A stretch of 64,000 nucleotides of DNA, taken from Pyrenula massariospora. Taxonomy: Eukaryota; Ascomycota; Eurotiomycetes; Pyrenulales; Pyrenulaceae. Position 1 is the stretch's first letter. Each line of letters opens with the position of its first letter. Under the pieces are notes generated by a model, which saw only the letters and a list, made by a program, of their open reading frames with translations, was not told the origin of the DNA and did not search any database. Positions 10,871 through 21,072 of the stretch are shown one piece after another. The position numbers and the translations under genes are program-made. The stretch covers positions 62,001 through 126,000 of the forward strand of contig JAGFMI010000028.1 in the NCBI GenBank assembly GCA_021030905.1, in the 5' to 3' direction.

Positions 10871-12139
10871 TTATTCAACCCATTCGTAATCCCGAAGCCC
10901 GTATTTATCACCGCTAGAAAATGCGGCGCTGGCGAAGAATTTGGTAATGAATTCCAAAATTCCGCTCCAAGCAATGAAAGCGAAAATATGATTTCGCAGC
11001 CATATTCCCCAAGTCGTCTGTGGTGCCATGAACAGAGGGACAAATGGCGGGACTTTTTGCATGTCGTCAATGATTGGCCTCATTTGCTCCTCGTAGCCCC
11101 TGAGTCCTGCGGCAAGATTGCCCCTGTGCTTGCCGACCTCGCCTGCCAACACATAGGCGCCGGTGATGGCAAGAGTTGTACCGGTGCCAGTAAAGCCGGG
11201 GGCGTAACCTGCGTCACCGACTAAAACAAAGCGTCCTTTGGACAGGCTTGGGGGTTTGACCTGGACAATCTCGTTGGCGTAAAAGTCTCCTGCCTCCATC
11301 ATGTCCTTGAGAACCTCGTCGGTTTTCCAGCCAACGCCCTTGGAGTGCCGAGCTACAAATTGTTTGAGCGCACCATCTCCTTGCTTCATGGCCTCGCGGA
11401 ACGGTAGTGTGGCGTCGCGATCGTCACGGGGGTTAATAGCCATGAGCACAACTCGAGTGACGCCCGATGGATCAGGTCCAATAGCGACAAAACGGCCGCC
11501 GGGGGCGCTGATTGCCTGTCCCACTTTACTCCCCTTGAGAAGATCTTGCTTCACAGAAAAGTACGCCGCCCAGCAATTTGTTGGCTTGATATCGTCTCGG
11601 ACGCCGCAATTAAGACCTATAGCTCGAGTCCTTGAGGTCGAACCATCACAGGCAACGACAAGGTCGTACTCCGAAGTCGGTAAGCCGTTCGCGAATTCAA
11701 CCCTAACTGGCCCATCATCCTTCTCGTTTTGCTGCATCGAGGCGACCTGTTCGCCAAAAACGTACTTGATATTTTTGTTGTCCTTGGTCAGGTCGAACAG
11801 AATCTGCGCCAGGTCGCCACGAAAGATCTCGTACTCCGAAACGAGCGACTGCTGTTCAGGGTTGCCAGTAGCTCTAATAATTCCATATGGTCGGCCGTTG
11901 TTGCGAACGAAGCTGATGCCTTCTATCTGCGCCGTCTTGGCTCGTACTGCGGCCTCCATTCCCGGCATTTTCCGCATTATAGTCACGCCTGTGTTGCGGA
12001 TGTCGATGTTCTGTCCACCCATGCGCAGTTTTGGGAAACGCTCGATGACGGTGACACTTGCTCCGGCTTTGGTGAGCCAGTAAGCTGCGGTCGGCCCCGC
12101 GACTGACGCGCCCACGACGAGAACCTTTAGCTTAGACAT
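10871..12139 (-). CDS. FAD-dependent monooxygenase (PHBH-fold, FAD_binding_3), 422 aa
   Basis: Intronless frame with an ATG 60 bp downstream of a TATA box. The N-terminal Rossmann motif VLVVGASVAGPTAAYWL (GxSxxG form) binds the FAD ADP moiety. The E at about residue 34 in VTVIERF closes the fold. The DG motif is VVACDGSTSRTRA (about 166-178), and the GD motif RFVLVGDAGYAPGFTGTGTT (about 298-317) contacts the flavin pyrophosphate and ribityl. Length and motif order match single-component class A hydroxylases of the TetX/PHBH type, which use NAD(P)H and O2 to hydroxylate aromatic or polyketide substrates. The C-terminal hydrophobic stretch NHIFAFIAWSGILEFI may associate with membranes. Substrate is unknown; no biosynthetic backbone gene adjoins it. 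It could act in secondary metabolism or in degrading a xenobiotic. Confidence 0.9.
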   Translation of the reverse strand: MSKLKVLVVGASVAGPTAAYWLTKAGASVTVIERFPKLRMGGQNIDIRNTGVTIMRKMPGMEAAVRAKTAQIEGISFVRNNGRPYGIIRATGNPEQQSLVSEYEIFRGDLAQILFDLTKDNKNIKYVFGEQVASMQQNEKDDGPVRVEFANGLPTSEYDLVVACDGSTSRTRAIGLNCGVRDDIKPTNCWAAYFSVKQDLLKGSKVGQAISAPGGRFVAIGPDPSGVTRVVLMAINPRDDRDATLPFREAMKQGDGALKQFVARHSKGVGWKTDEVLKDMMEAGDFYANEIVQVKPPSLSKGRFVLVGDAGYAPGFTGTGTTLAITGAYVLAGEVGKHRGNLAAGLRGYEEQMRPIIDDMQKVPPFVPLFMAPQTTWGIWLRNHIFAFIAWSGILEFITKFFASAAFSSGDKYGLRDYEWVE

Positions 12140-12198
12140 TGTATATGAGTTGTATGTACAATGAGAAACGCTTCTTGAAATGTATATTCCAAACTAGC

Positions 12199-12205
12199 TT
12201 TTATA
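12199..12205 (-). promoter_or_regulatory. TATA box (TATAAAA) of the FAD monooxygenase gene
   Basis: Minus-strand TATAAAA 60 bp before the ATG at 12139, a usual core-promoter distance for a short-leader fungal gene. Confidence 0.5.
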
Positions 12206-12960
12206 ACATACACAGTAGTCGAATCGATATATGCATGTCGAAGGATGTGGGCCTGGTCATGAGACAAAAACTTTTTGAAAAACTTTTTGGCACAAGAACG
12301 AGGCCATGGGATGGTATAAACAGGAAAGGATATTTGCATACATGAGCATCGTCGGGCCCGAGGTGAGTGGTCGGCCGAGATCGCCGCACACGGGATTCCC
12401 GGACGCAAAACTATGCTCGGATCCGCAACCCTCTAACCAGAGTTTGCTTAATATCTAGGCGTACATTCCAATGATCTGCTGAAATGCAGGGCTATACATT
12501 CTAATACCGACCTTTGCGAGATCGAAGCTTTGAAGTGCGGTTGTTGGATTTCGTGGCGGCAACGACCAACGTAGAGACCAAAATTAGGCTTTGTAACTTG
12601 GACTTGGCCTCCGCGCCCGCTTCTAGCGCCTTGTCTTACGAATGGGGTGGTGGCTCTAGAACTTAACTCATTCGACGGTAAATACACGAAGGAATCTTTC
12701 ATGCTGCTTAAATCGACTATTGCGGCTCCGGATTTCCCCTTTATTACTGGAGCGAGTCCTTGTGCATCTATATCAGATCAAACCGCAATAGTTAACTTGG
12801 TTTTGTTTACAATAGACGTCAACTGCATTGACTTTACGAAATCTCAATGCAGTTTCGAATAGATTGTAGTTGACCAATCGACGGCTATCCAAAGGCAATT
12901 GGGAGTAACTGTAAAATATAATTGGTACAACTAGAAGTCGAAATAACCCAAATTATATTT
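12206..12960. other. Intergenic, no gene seen
   Basis: Shared flank of the monooxygenase promoter and the tRNA. An AT-rich stretch immediately precedes the tRNA. No protein-like frame. Confidence 0.5.
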
Positions 12961-13075
12961 GGCAAAGTGGCCGAGTGGTCTAAGGCGCATGTTTCAGGCA
13001 TACTGAAATTTCGGTTGTTCAATTCAACTATACATGTGGACATCGTCCGCGTGAGTTCGAATCTCACCTTTGTCA
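12961..13075 (+). tRNA. tRNA-Leu (anticodon CAG), intron-containing
   Basis: The acceptor stem GGCAAAG pairs with CTTTGTC (one G-U), with discriminator A at 13075. The D arm is GCC...GGC with GAGTGGTCTAA in the loop. The anticodon stem CATGT (12988-12992) pairs with ACATG (13032-13036). The anticodon CAG is at 12995-12997 with G at position 37. A 32-nt intron (12999-13030) sits at the canonical place after base 37 and carries CTGAA, which can pair with the anticodon loop. The long variable arm GGAC-ATC-GTCC marks a type II (Leu/Ser) tRNA. The T arm is GTGAG-TTCGAAT-CTCAC. The internal A box (TGGCCGAGTGG) and B box (GTTCGAATC) are intact, so the gene should be functional. Confidence 0.95.
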
Positions 13076-14326
13076 TCGGTTCAGAAGTGTGGAATATATC
13101 CAATTTTTTGCCTTCGATTTTTGCCCTACTCATCGAAGTACATCATTGTATAGACTATACAAAGTACCGAACAAGTTGTATCCCAGCAAGACATTTTGTC
13201 CCTCTACAGCGAAAAGAGAGACAACTTCTATTAGTATACGAACAATAAGCCCCACAAGCTTGGCTTGGAAGAAGTCTATGAGAGTCTTTTGAAGTGTATG
13301 GAACCATTTACCGGAGCAGCAATCTACGCGATTCGAGAGCTCGGTAGACCTTTTCAGGATGCAAGTTGAGCGCTACGGATTATAAGACCCGCAATACAGG
13401 GCGTCTGAGGGATCTGAACATAGCTGCGTTTGTTATTTGAGTTGAGCGATATTTTGACTTGACAGGGTAAAAATATAGGATTGATCGTTAGCTTGCTCTA
13501 GCAACTGGGTACTGTAGCTTGTTACAAGAGCAAGTTACCACGCTTTGTAATTTACCAAGCCTCCTAGAGCTCGAGCTATTAGACTACGACAACTTCACCA
13601 GCAATGCCATTTGGAGAGAGAATCTCGCAGCTTGATCTACATAAATCATTTCAGTCATATACGACAGGCAGACGCATAGATCGAAGAGTCGGCTTCCCGC
13701 TAATAGGTGCCAAAACAGTAGCATCTGCACAACATTGCGGACTTCTCAAATGCGTTTTTCAGTGCCCCTCAGTGGATCTTTGTTCCTGACAGGCATCCCC
13801 GCAAACGAGTATGCCTATCACTACTAGTGCGAGCTCCCGACAGGCCTAATTCGAGGCTGCTGATTCACGTTGCATTCGACTAGTCTCCTACAACCGCTCC
13901 GTCACCAGGGATTAAGATACCGATTGGCAAATAAATTCATGATATCCTTGAGATGCACCACGAATGGCGTCATAAACCTGCCAACGAAGCAGATTTTCTT
14001 ATCTCTCAGCCCCAACCGTGTTGTCTAGACCCTGCTCAAGCATGAAAAGCGGTGCAAAAGCTTTTTTAATTGGAAGAGTAGTGTTTCACAAAGCAGCTTC
14101 TCTTCTCCAGGATTCCTTTTTCAGCAGCCTTCCGGGGTTCCTTATGCAACCATTTATGCAGCCATCGTCAGGCCACAAGATATTTATATTGGTAGGAATT
14201 TTATCACGTCCACTAATCCCAAGATGTTACGGCTTAGATCAGCTCTACATGCGGCTCCGCTCGGCTTTAAGTGTGACTTTCCAACCTGTGACATTTTTCC
14301 CCGAAAATTTATCTCGCCTGAACATC
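13076..14326. other. Intergenic, no gene seen
   Basis: About 1.25 kb between the tRNA and the next promoter. T-rich tract follows the tRNA (Pol III termination likely near 13105). No frame with protein character. Confidence 0.5.
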
Positions 14327-14335
14327 TATAAAAGG
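14327..14335 (+). promoter_or_regulatory. TATA box (TATAAAAGG)
   Basis: Near-consensus TATAAAAGG 190 bp upstream of the ATG at 14525. It is the only strong core-promoter signal in this intergenic region. Confidence 0.5.
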
Positions 14336-14524
14336 ATATCGATCACTATACGTCTAGCTATAATGACTTCTCCTTCGAGGAGAAAAGTATTCACTCGTTA
14401 AAATACTACGCTCAAGTATTACCCTGCTCTTGAGACATTGACATTGACAACTTCGAAATTGACCAGAATGTTCCAACATTAATTCGCGATTTACACATCT
14501 GTCTTCATATACGGCTCGGGAAAA

Positions 14525-16108
14525 ATGGTCAGTACTTGGCCTACAGTGCTTGATACTGTTTTCAAATCTGTCGATCCAGCCCTTGCATATTTTTCCAATT
14601 CAACGGTAAGGCAATCGGAAACCGCGGATTGTAGCGCCCGCTACATACTAACTAAACCAAGCTGCTGGTTCCAGTGTGATGATCCTAGTTATACCTTTTC
14701 TGACTTTTACACACTGTGGCAATGTGCACTCTACCCCAATATTACAAGAGACGTCCGATTGGGCGTCTTACCACAGGCCAACACCACTACTCTAGCAAAG
14801 TTCAATGTGGATACAAGCCTTGAGAAAGCCGCAAAGGTCACTTCGGCCGTTTCAGCATGTCTGGTTGGGTTCTGCAATACATTGGACAAATGCAAAAAAG
14901 ATAATCCTCGCACTTGCTCGGCAACGGCCTTAAACATTAATGGATCTGTGTTAGATTTGACCGCAATGGATTCATGTATACAAGCTATCTGCTCCAGCCA
15001 CCCTGCGCCGCTAGCGAATGCAGACTTTGCGGGAATTGGAATCCTTTTGTCATATCTTCTCGGCGTAGGACTTGCCCTACTGAGTGCCTTGGCCCTTCTC
15101 ATCTTGAAGGCTCATCTCTACCAGCAGAAAAAACACTCAAATTTCTCGGATGGCAACTCGATCGACTTACCTGCCCAAGCATCACTTGAGAACCAAAACC
15201 TGGAGATAAGACTCAAGGCAAAGACTAGTCAAAAGATCTCTATGGCACAGAGATTGTACGATGCTCTGCTCGCAGCCTTAGTGGAGTTCCTTAAGGCACA
15301 ATGTTTTCTGGCAATGGCCAGCGCGATTGCAGCAGTGATCTGGTTCAACACTCAACAAACGTCATGGATCGATGATCTGGCCCTTATGACGGCGGGTAAT
15401 GTGGGCATCTTCCCAGTTACCTTTACTTTCTACATCCTAGGCGCCTTTAACTCCACTCGAAAGTCATGGTACTTATTCGGCCTTTCCCTTTGCACCTGGA
15501 TTCTGGCGTTCTATGCCGCATTTAGTCTACAAATCTCCTCCAATCATGAAAAAGCTTCATCAGGTGACTATGACTTTTTGGAACAAGACAACTACGATCA
15601 GTACCCAAATTCATGCGCCCAATGGACCCCGTACAATATTTGTCCTGGAGGCAAATTTCCCGGCGCGGACTTACCAGATCTAAGCCCAGGATACTCATTC
15701 TACAGCTCACTATGCTTACCAGCTATACTCGGTCTTACGATCTGGCAGCTTTCCTCCATTCCTCGTATCTCCACTCTTCTCGCATCGATTCCTATTAGAA
15801 AACCGAAGAACCACCCGTGGCTTCCGCTTGCCATTATGCACTTCACCGCTATAGCCCTATTCACGGCTCCACTCTACTTCTTTATCAGAGGTATTTGGAG
15901 CCTATTCCGAACACAATCAGTAAACATGACTTGGGGGTTTGGACAGATCGTCGGTATTACGGCGTGGATTCCGTTCCTGATTGGGCTGGTGAACGATTGC
16001 GTAGACGGAATTATCGATGCGCATACTAAGCAATTACCTCCAAGTTACGGCATTGTGGTTATATCAAATGACAGGGAAACAATCAAAGGGGAACATTTAG
16101 CTGCGTAG
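14525..16108 (+). CDS. Orphan seven-helix membrane protein with Cys-rich N-terminal ectodomain, 527 aa
   Basis: Intronless. About 168 N-terminal residues are hydrophilic with at least ten Cys and several N-glycosylation sequons (NST, NIT, NTT, NGS), which suggests a disulfide-bonded outside domain; no classical signal peptide precedes it. Seven hydrophobic segments follow. The first is GIGILLSYLLGVGLALLSAL (about 171-190). The others begin near QCFLAMASAIAAVIW, GIFPVTFTFYILGAF, YLFGLSLCTWILAFYAA, LCLPAILGLTIWQL, MHFTAIALFTAPLYFF and IVGITAWIPFLIGLVND. A second Cys-containing outside loop (SCAQWTPYNICPGGK) lies between helices 4 and 5. The layout is that of a receptor-like protein, but I recognise no GPCR signature and no named family. 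Function unknown. Confidence 0.75.
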   Translation: MVSTWPTVLDTVFKSVDPALAYFSNSTVRQSETADCSARYILTKPSCWFQCDDPSYTFSDFYTLWQCALYPNITRDVRLGVLPQANTTTLAKFNVDTSLEKAAKVTSAVSACLVGFCNTLDKCKKDNPRTCSATALNINGSVLDLTAMDSCIQAICSSHPAPLANADFAGIGILLSYLLGVGLALLSALALLILKAHLYQQKKHSNFSDGNSIDLPAQASLENQNLEIRLKAKTSQKISMAQRLYDALLAALVEFLKAQCFLAMASAIAAVIWFNTQQTSWIDDLALMTAGNVGIFPVTFTFYILGAFNSTRKSWYLFGLSLCTWILAFYAAFSLQISSNHEKASSGDYDFLEQDNYDQYPNSCAQWTPYNICPGGKFPGADLPDLSPGYSFYSSLCLPAILGLTIWQLSSIPRISTLLASIPIRKPKNHPWLPLAIMHFTAIALFTAPLYFFIRGIWSLFRTQSVNMTWGFGQIVGITAWIPFLIGLVNDCVDGIIDAHTKQLPPSYGIVVISNDRETIKGEHLAA

Positions 16109-18273
16109 GCGACTTTGATCATGACATCTATCTCGAACCAAATTGCGAAAGAAGTAATTTCTGCGCAGGAAGAATTCGGTCGCTCTCATACTGATCGATT
16201 AATAGCGCCTCGGAGAAAGCGTCCCATAGTATTTCATGACGTACGACTCGTATCAAGGCCCACGAACCGGCACAAGTAGAGGCGCTATAGGATACCTACG
16301 TGACAATAACAGAAGATCAGATGAGAAGGAGTGAAATATAGAGGTCAAGATAGAAACGTTAGTAATTTCATGAGACCAGCTGTCTTGAACAGAGTAGATA
16401 TCGAGACGCAGCTGAAAACTTTGAAATCAACGTCTTAAAGGTTCGAGATTAAGCTATGCTTTCAAGCTAGTGACACAGCTTCGTTTTGAAAATCCTGAAA
16501 CCAATTCTGATTGGCTTCATTGATGCCCGGGAGAGGGTCGATAGGGACCGATTTACGCCAATGCAAGCCCGGCATGCAGAAGCATCCTTCCCCAAATCGT
16601 GACAGATCAAATGAATTTCCACACCAGACTGAAATTTAGCGACTTAGATTGAGCGTGAATATCGTTTCTTAGAGTCGTTCAAGGTCAAACATCCTGACCA
16701 GCAAAACACAGATGTGCCCTTAAACCTCTCTCACATATCAAAAGTCGACCAGCTATGAAGTTTAGTTTAAAGTTCCCCAAGATTAACTCCAATCTTTGGC
16801 TTTTGTGGTTAAATATCAAATCATCAACATGGCCTCAGAATCCTCGCACTTAAGATTCTAATTACTAATCATTCGCTGGTCGAACCTTCATCTTCTCATT
16901 ACCATTCTCGATTCGGAGGCCACCAAAAAAGAACAAGATCGCCCCCCCCCCCCCCCAAACACAACGGTCATCAAATTGAGTAACATCCTTTATATCATAC
17001 TTCGACGCACACCATACAAAGCGCATACCACTACCAAATATTTAAACTCTGTGTACAGCTTGGCAAATGGCTACATCGCTACGAATCTGTGCATATATCA
17101 GGTGGATAAGGGACCACCCGGCGCAGCCATATTTCCTGACCTTCGATATCTGCTAGTCCCCTTCTTTCTAGGTAATTGTATGGGTACCTGGCAGCGGCAC
17201 AGCAAACCCGCATACGCCTCTCTATTCTCCTCATCTTGTTAAACGCATAAGAAAACCCAAATTTAATGCCTCACAGAAGCGCCATAGGACACTAAGCACC
17301 TCTCACCTCCCCTCCCCCTCCTCCTAATCACCACTCTCCACCCCCTCCCCCTCTCCATCGCCTCCTCCCGCCACGCCTCCTCACACCTCCTCTCCTCTCC
17401 TCAACCCTCACCCGCTCTCCCTCGCCGCCCTCGCAGCGTTATCCCCTCTACCCCTTCTACCTCCATCCCACCCAACCCATCGAACCACACCGCAAAACCA
17501 CAACATGACTCCGCAGCGTAATCCCCACTTAACCCCCTCCCCCCATCCAAACCATCCAAACCATCCAACCCCACCACAAACCCACAGCACGCCTCTCCTA
17601 AGCACCCTTCATCGTCTCGGCCTCCTCGGGCCGGAGCTGCGGAGCGTGTTTCTGTTCCCGTAGCCCGTTCCGCCGGTGTATGTTTGCGGTGGGGGTGCGC
17701 TTCGGCGAAGGATGGGCATGAGGATAGGGTCGGGGATGAGGGGGGTGAGAGGTTGTAGGGCCTGCTTGCTTACTTACTGGTGGGTTTCCGTCTTGGAGGG
17801 GATGCGATGATGGGATGAGGATGAGGATGTGGCGAGTGACTAGGCTGGATGTCTTTGTGCGTTTTGGGTGTTTGATGGTGGGAGGGGAGGGGAAATGGAG
17901 GGGAAGGGAGGCGGTGGCGGATTGTGTGGAGGAGGCGTGGGTGTTGGAGTTTGGCGGGGTTGTGTGTGGTTTGATGGGGAGGTGAAGGAGGATGGCTGAG
18001 AGGGGGAAATCGTGGTCGTGGGGGACGAGCGAGGGACATATGTGCGCGCTTTAGAAGAATACATTTGAAGGGATGTTAGGCTGCCGGGTCTTTGAGGGCC
18101 GAAGGAGCTGTGATTATTTGAATGGGTTGTGCCACGCAGCAGGCGAATTGTGATGAGTGTTGACGCGGTGACGTACATTTCAGTCTTGTAAAGGGAATTG
18201 TGCCTGTATAATGCATTTATGCCCTGAGTATACCATTGAATGAACAGTATCACGGCCGTAGCCACCCAATGAT
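16109..18273. other. Gene-poor interval with strand-skewed low-complexity DNA
   Basis: 16109-16940 is ordinary flank. A C15 run follows (listed separately). From about 17300 to 17600 the plus strand is almost pure C/T/A with CCATCC and CCTCC units; from about 17660 to 18040 it flips to G-rich with TGGG and GGAG units. Long open frames here are compositional artefacts rich in Pro/Ser/His or Gly/Trp. No gene supported. Confidence 0.55.
16942..16956. repeat. Homopolymer C15 tract
   Basis: Fifteen consecutive C residues on the plus strand (G on minus). Likely length-variable and prone to sequencing error. Confidence 0.9.
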
Positions 18274-19896
18274 TTATTCCGCTCTCCGCACCTTTGCCCT
18301 GACACCCTTGGAATCCAAATTCGGCACGGCAACGAGGAAATCATGTACGAAAGCCACATCGTCCGCCGTCGTTTCGAAAAGCTCAATGTCAAACCTGCGG
18401 AACATGTGGAAAAGAACGAGATACAACTCCGCCCAAGCAAGACTGTTTGCACCGTTAGAAGCCGATACATCCGAAAGGAGGAGGCAAGGTATAACATACT
18501 TGATCCCGAGGCAAGCTCTGCTTCCCTTAGAGAATGAGACAAGGAACCGATCCAACCTCTGTCCACTCTCCCCCGCCCGGATCCAACGTTCAGGATCAAA
18601 CCTATGCGGATCCGGAAAGATCTCCTCAGAAGTGGAGACAAAGTAAATCGTCGAGCTCACCGCGGTCCCCGCCGGAATGACCCAGTCTCCGTAATTCAAC
18701 GGTTCGTAGAACACTCTTGGCAACCGAGTCGTGGCACCGAACGAGAGCCGGAGACCTTCCTTGATCACTGCGGTAAGGTAAGGAAGTTGCTCGATCTGAG
18801 GAAGCTTTGCGTCTGCTGGGATTGTTCTGAGCTCTTCCCGAAGCCTCTGAGAGATTTTTGGGTCATTGGCAACGTAAAAGGAAGTTGTAGATAACGTCTT
18901 GGCTGTCGTCTCACTGCCAGCACTAACGATAGTTTCCGCTTCACCGCTTAGCCGCTCTAAAGATCGTTCGCTTGGAGGGAGGTCGCTGTCACGAAGAGTA
19001 TGGAATATTGTCGGTCCATGTGAATCTTCGTCTTCTTGCTGTTGGCTTTTCTCTGGATCTGGAGTTTCAGCTAAGATAGAAGATATATTGTCCTTTTGAA
19101 GTTGCCCCCATCGTAACTTCTTGGCTATAGGAGGATGTAACTCAGCAAGCCAGAGTGGCATATTTTTCATAGACCGTAATAGCCAAGGGAAATGACGCAA
19201 AGTCAAACTAGCTTCGAGTATAGCAAGTACGAAAGCTTTGTACTCAGCTCCAGGCTTCTCTTCTTCCAGTACATCATCGCTTTTGCCGAAAGCGTACTGT
19301 GTAATGACATCGACTGTGAAAGCTATGAATTCAGTATCTAGACGAAGTGCTTCTTTTGTCCCAGCTACAGCGTCCAAATGAGTGAGGAGTTTGTCGACCT
19401 TCTCCATGATTACGTGTTCGAGACGGACAACTGATCGTTTTGCAAAGAAAGAGTTCAAAGCACCACGTCGAAGGCGGTGAAGATGGTGATCGATAGTAGC
19501 GACAACTGCACCAGGTATAGCAAGCATGTTCACAAACCAGTCGTATTTGTCCACTTGTTTAGTAGAGGTATAGATTGTATTGTAAAAATATGGATCATTA
19601 ATGTGAAGCTCGTTGGGCGTGATACGGACAATTGGACCTATGAGATTGTTCAGCAACTTGAACGAAGTTTAGGGGTTACTATTACCATATCTCCGGTGCA
19701 TATCCTGAATTTTCCAGACAAAATTTCCGCGCAGAATGGCGTCGTTATAAAACTCTGGCCATTTAGTCAAAGCAGCAAGCCTGGGCCCAGGAAATTTGGC
19801 CAGGGGATGAAAGTAAAGTCGATATATGGAGAGAGACAGAAGGTATATCACGGCTACCAAAGAAGCTAAGGAAATGGAGTTCTTGAAGTCAAGCAT
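18274..19896 (-). CDS. Cytochrome P450, CYP58/trichodiene-oxygenase-like, 505 aa
   Basis: Three exons: 19896-19686, 19637-18500 and 18442-18274, with introns of 48 and 57 bp. The N-terminal anchor [20 protein letters not shown] is followed by the Pro-rich hinge [20 protein letters not shown]. The first join gives [19 protein letters not shown]. The I helix has [10 protein letters not shown], the K helix has the ExxR of [11 protein letters not shown], and FDPERW is the PERF-like motif. The heme loop [11 protein letters not shown] holds the Cys ligand. The second intron is 57 bp, in frame and without a stop; removing it gives [15 protein letters not shown], the normal L helix. Family members oxidise terpenoid or other hydrophobic substrates in the ER with NADPH-P450 reductase. 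No terpene synthase is near, so the substrate is unknown. Confidence 0.92.
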
Positions 19897-21072
19897 TTTG
19901 TGTGATCGCGCTAAAGGAAGCGAAGGAACCTCAAGCCAAAATGGGCTCAATTGTTCAATGACCTTGAAAGGAGTTTAAATGCCTTGAATGACCAGAAAGA
20001 TTTTCCAAGGGTTATGTAACACGTTAGAGTATTTTGGACAGTACAGATATACGCAATTGTAAATGCTATGAATGCTCAAAAAGAAAGCAAATGCACATGC
20101 AATTGAGATTAAGCAGATGCACCAGGGAGACTTAAAGGGGAGGGTCTTCACGGTGGTCAACCGAGAAAAGGTGTGTAGGATTGCGGCACAGTAGCCCAGC
20201 AGATGGTTCAGACGCTTGAGTGGTTTGTAGTGTGCGAGAACATCCGGTCACAGCGATATTTCTTCGTTTAGGCAAGCTATTCGTTCGATTGACTCGATCA
20301 GGCAGCGTGCAGCATGCTGGGATCGACATGGCGGGGTGAAATTGTCGTCTTATCAGTCGTCAGGGATACTATGACAGGCAATCTTTACGATCCTGGGAAG
20401 TTCTTGGTCGTGGTGCACCTGACTTAAGTCCTCAGTATCCTGTACCGAGCTTCATCAGCTATACCAGCTCTTGGCAGCCACCAAGCTGAAGGAGATTAAG
20501 TGCCTTTTCGAGTTTGGGATGTGATTATGCACTTTCTGATCTGGAGCTTTACTTTCCAAGCACTTTTCGCAAGGCTCTGTTGAAAGCTGTGCCGGCGGTT
20601 GTACTGCACAATACATCGTGGAAAGGCTTTCTCGGCTTTCGCGCGAGCAATTCGTCATCCTGTCCGTAGCATCATGGCTACGTCTTCAGAGGGATACCCT
20701 GAGACTGTCACACAAGGAGATTGCACCGAAGCTTCGTCACAAGTTCAGCTCTTGTAGTGGGGCTCTTAAGAGCGGGAAATCTTCTGGCGTGAAAGTTTGT
20801 AAATTGTGTTTTTCGTATACTGTTCGGAGGAAAGGCGCCAGGAGTTGCCTAATGACCGGCTAATTCCGGACGGTTTTGTGTCCAAAGGTCCCAAAACGTA
20901 CCTCAGTCGGTGGCTTCGGCGCCCCCCGCAGGTTCACCATGCTTAGGTACCTAATCTCACGAACCGCTCTGCCCCGCTTGTGGGAATTATTTGCAAAAGC
21001 CAGGCACCTCCCAAAGTTGGCGGATCGCTTGACCCGCGCTGTTTCATTTTGACGAGCATCACGCCTCGCACT
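19897..21072. other. Intergenic, divergent promoters of the P450 and Ygr210-like GTPase
   Basis: Separates a minus-strand and a plus-strand start by about 1.2 kb. A 26-codon frame at about 20674 and other short frames lack support. No repeat or RNA gene is seen. Confidence 0.5.

Noticed and set aside
11301-12106. Two long plus-strand frames (260 and 125 codons) opposite the FAD monooxygenase
   Set aside because: Antisense shadows of a well-supported gene with complete FAD motifs.
17408-18265. Long Pro/His/Ser or Gly/Trp-rich frames on the minus strand
   Set aside because: They arise from the C-rich and G-rich low-complexity DNA; no conserved motif.
10871-19896. Secondary-metabolite cluster joining the FAD monooxygenase and the P450
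   Set aside because: They are about 6 kb apart with a tRNA and an orphan membrane gene between, and no polyketide, peptide or terpene synthase is present.
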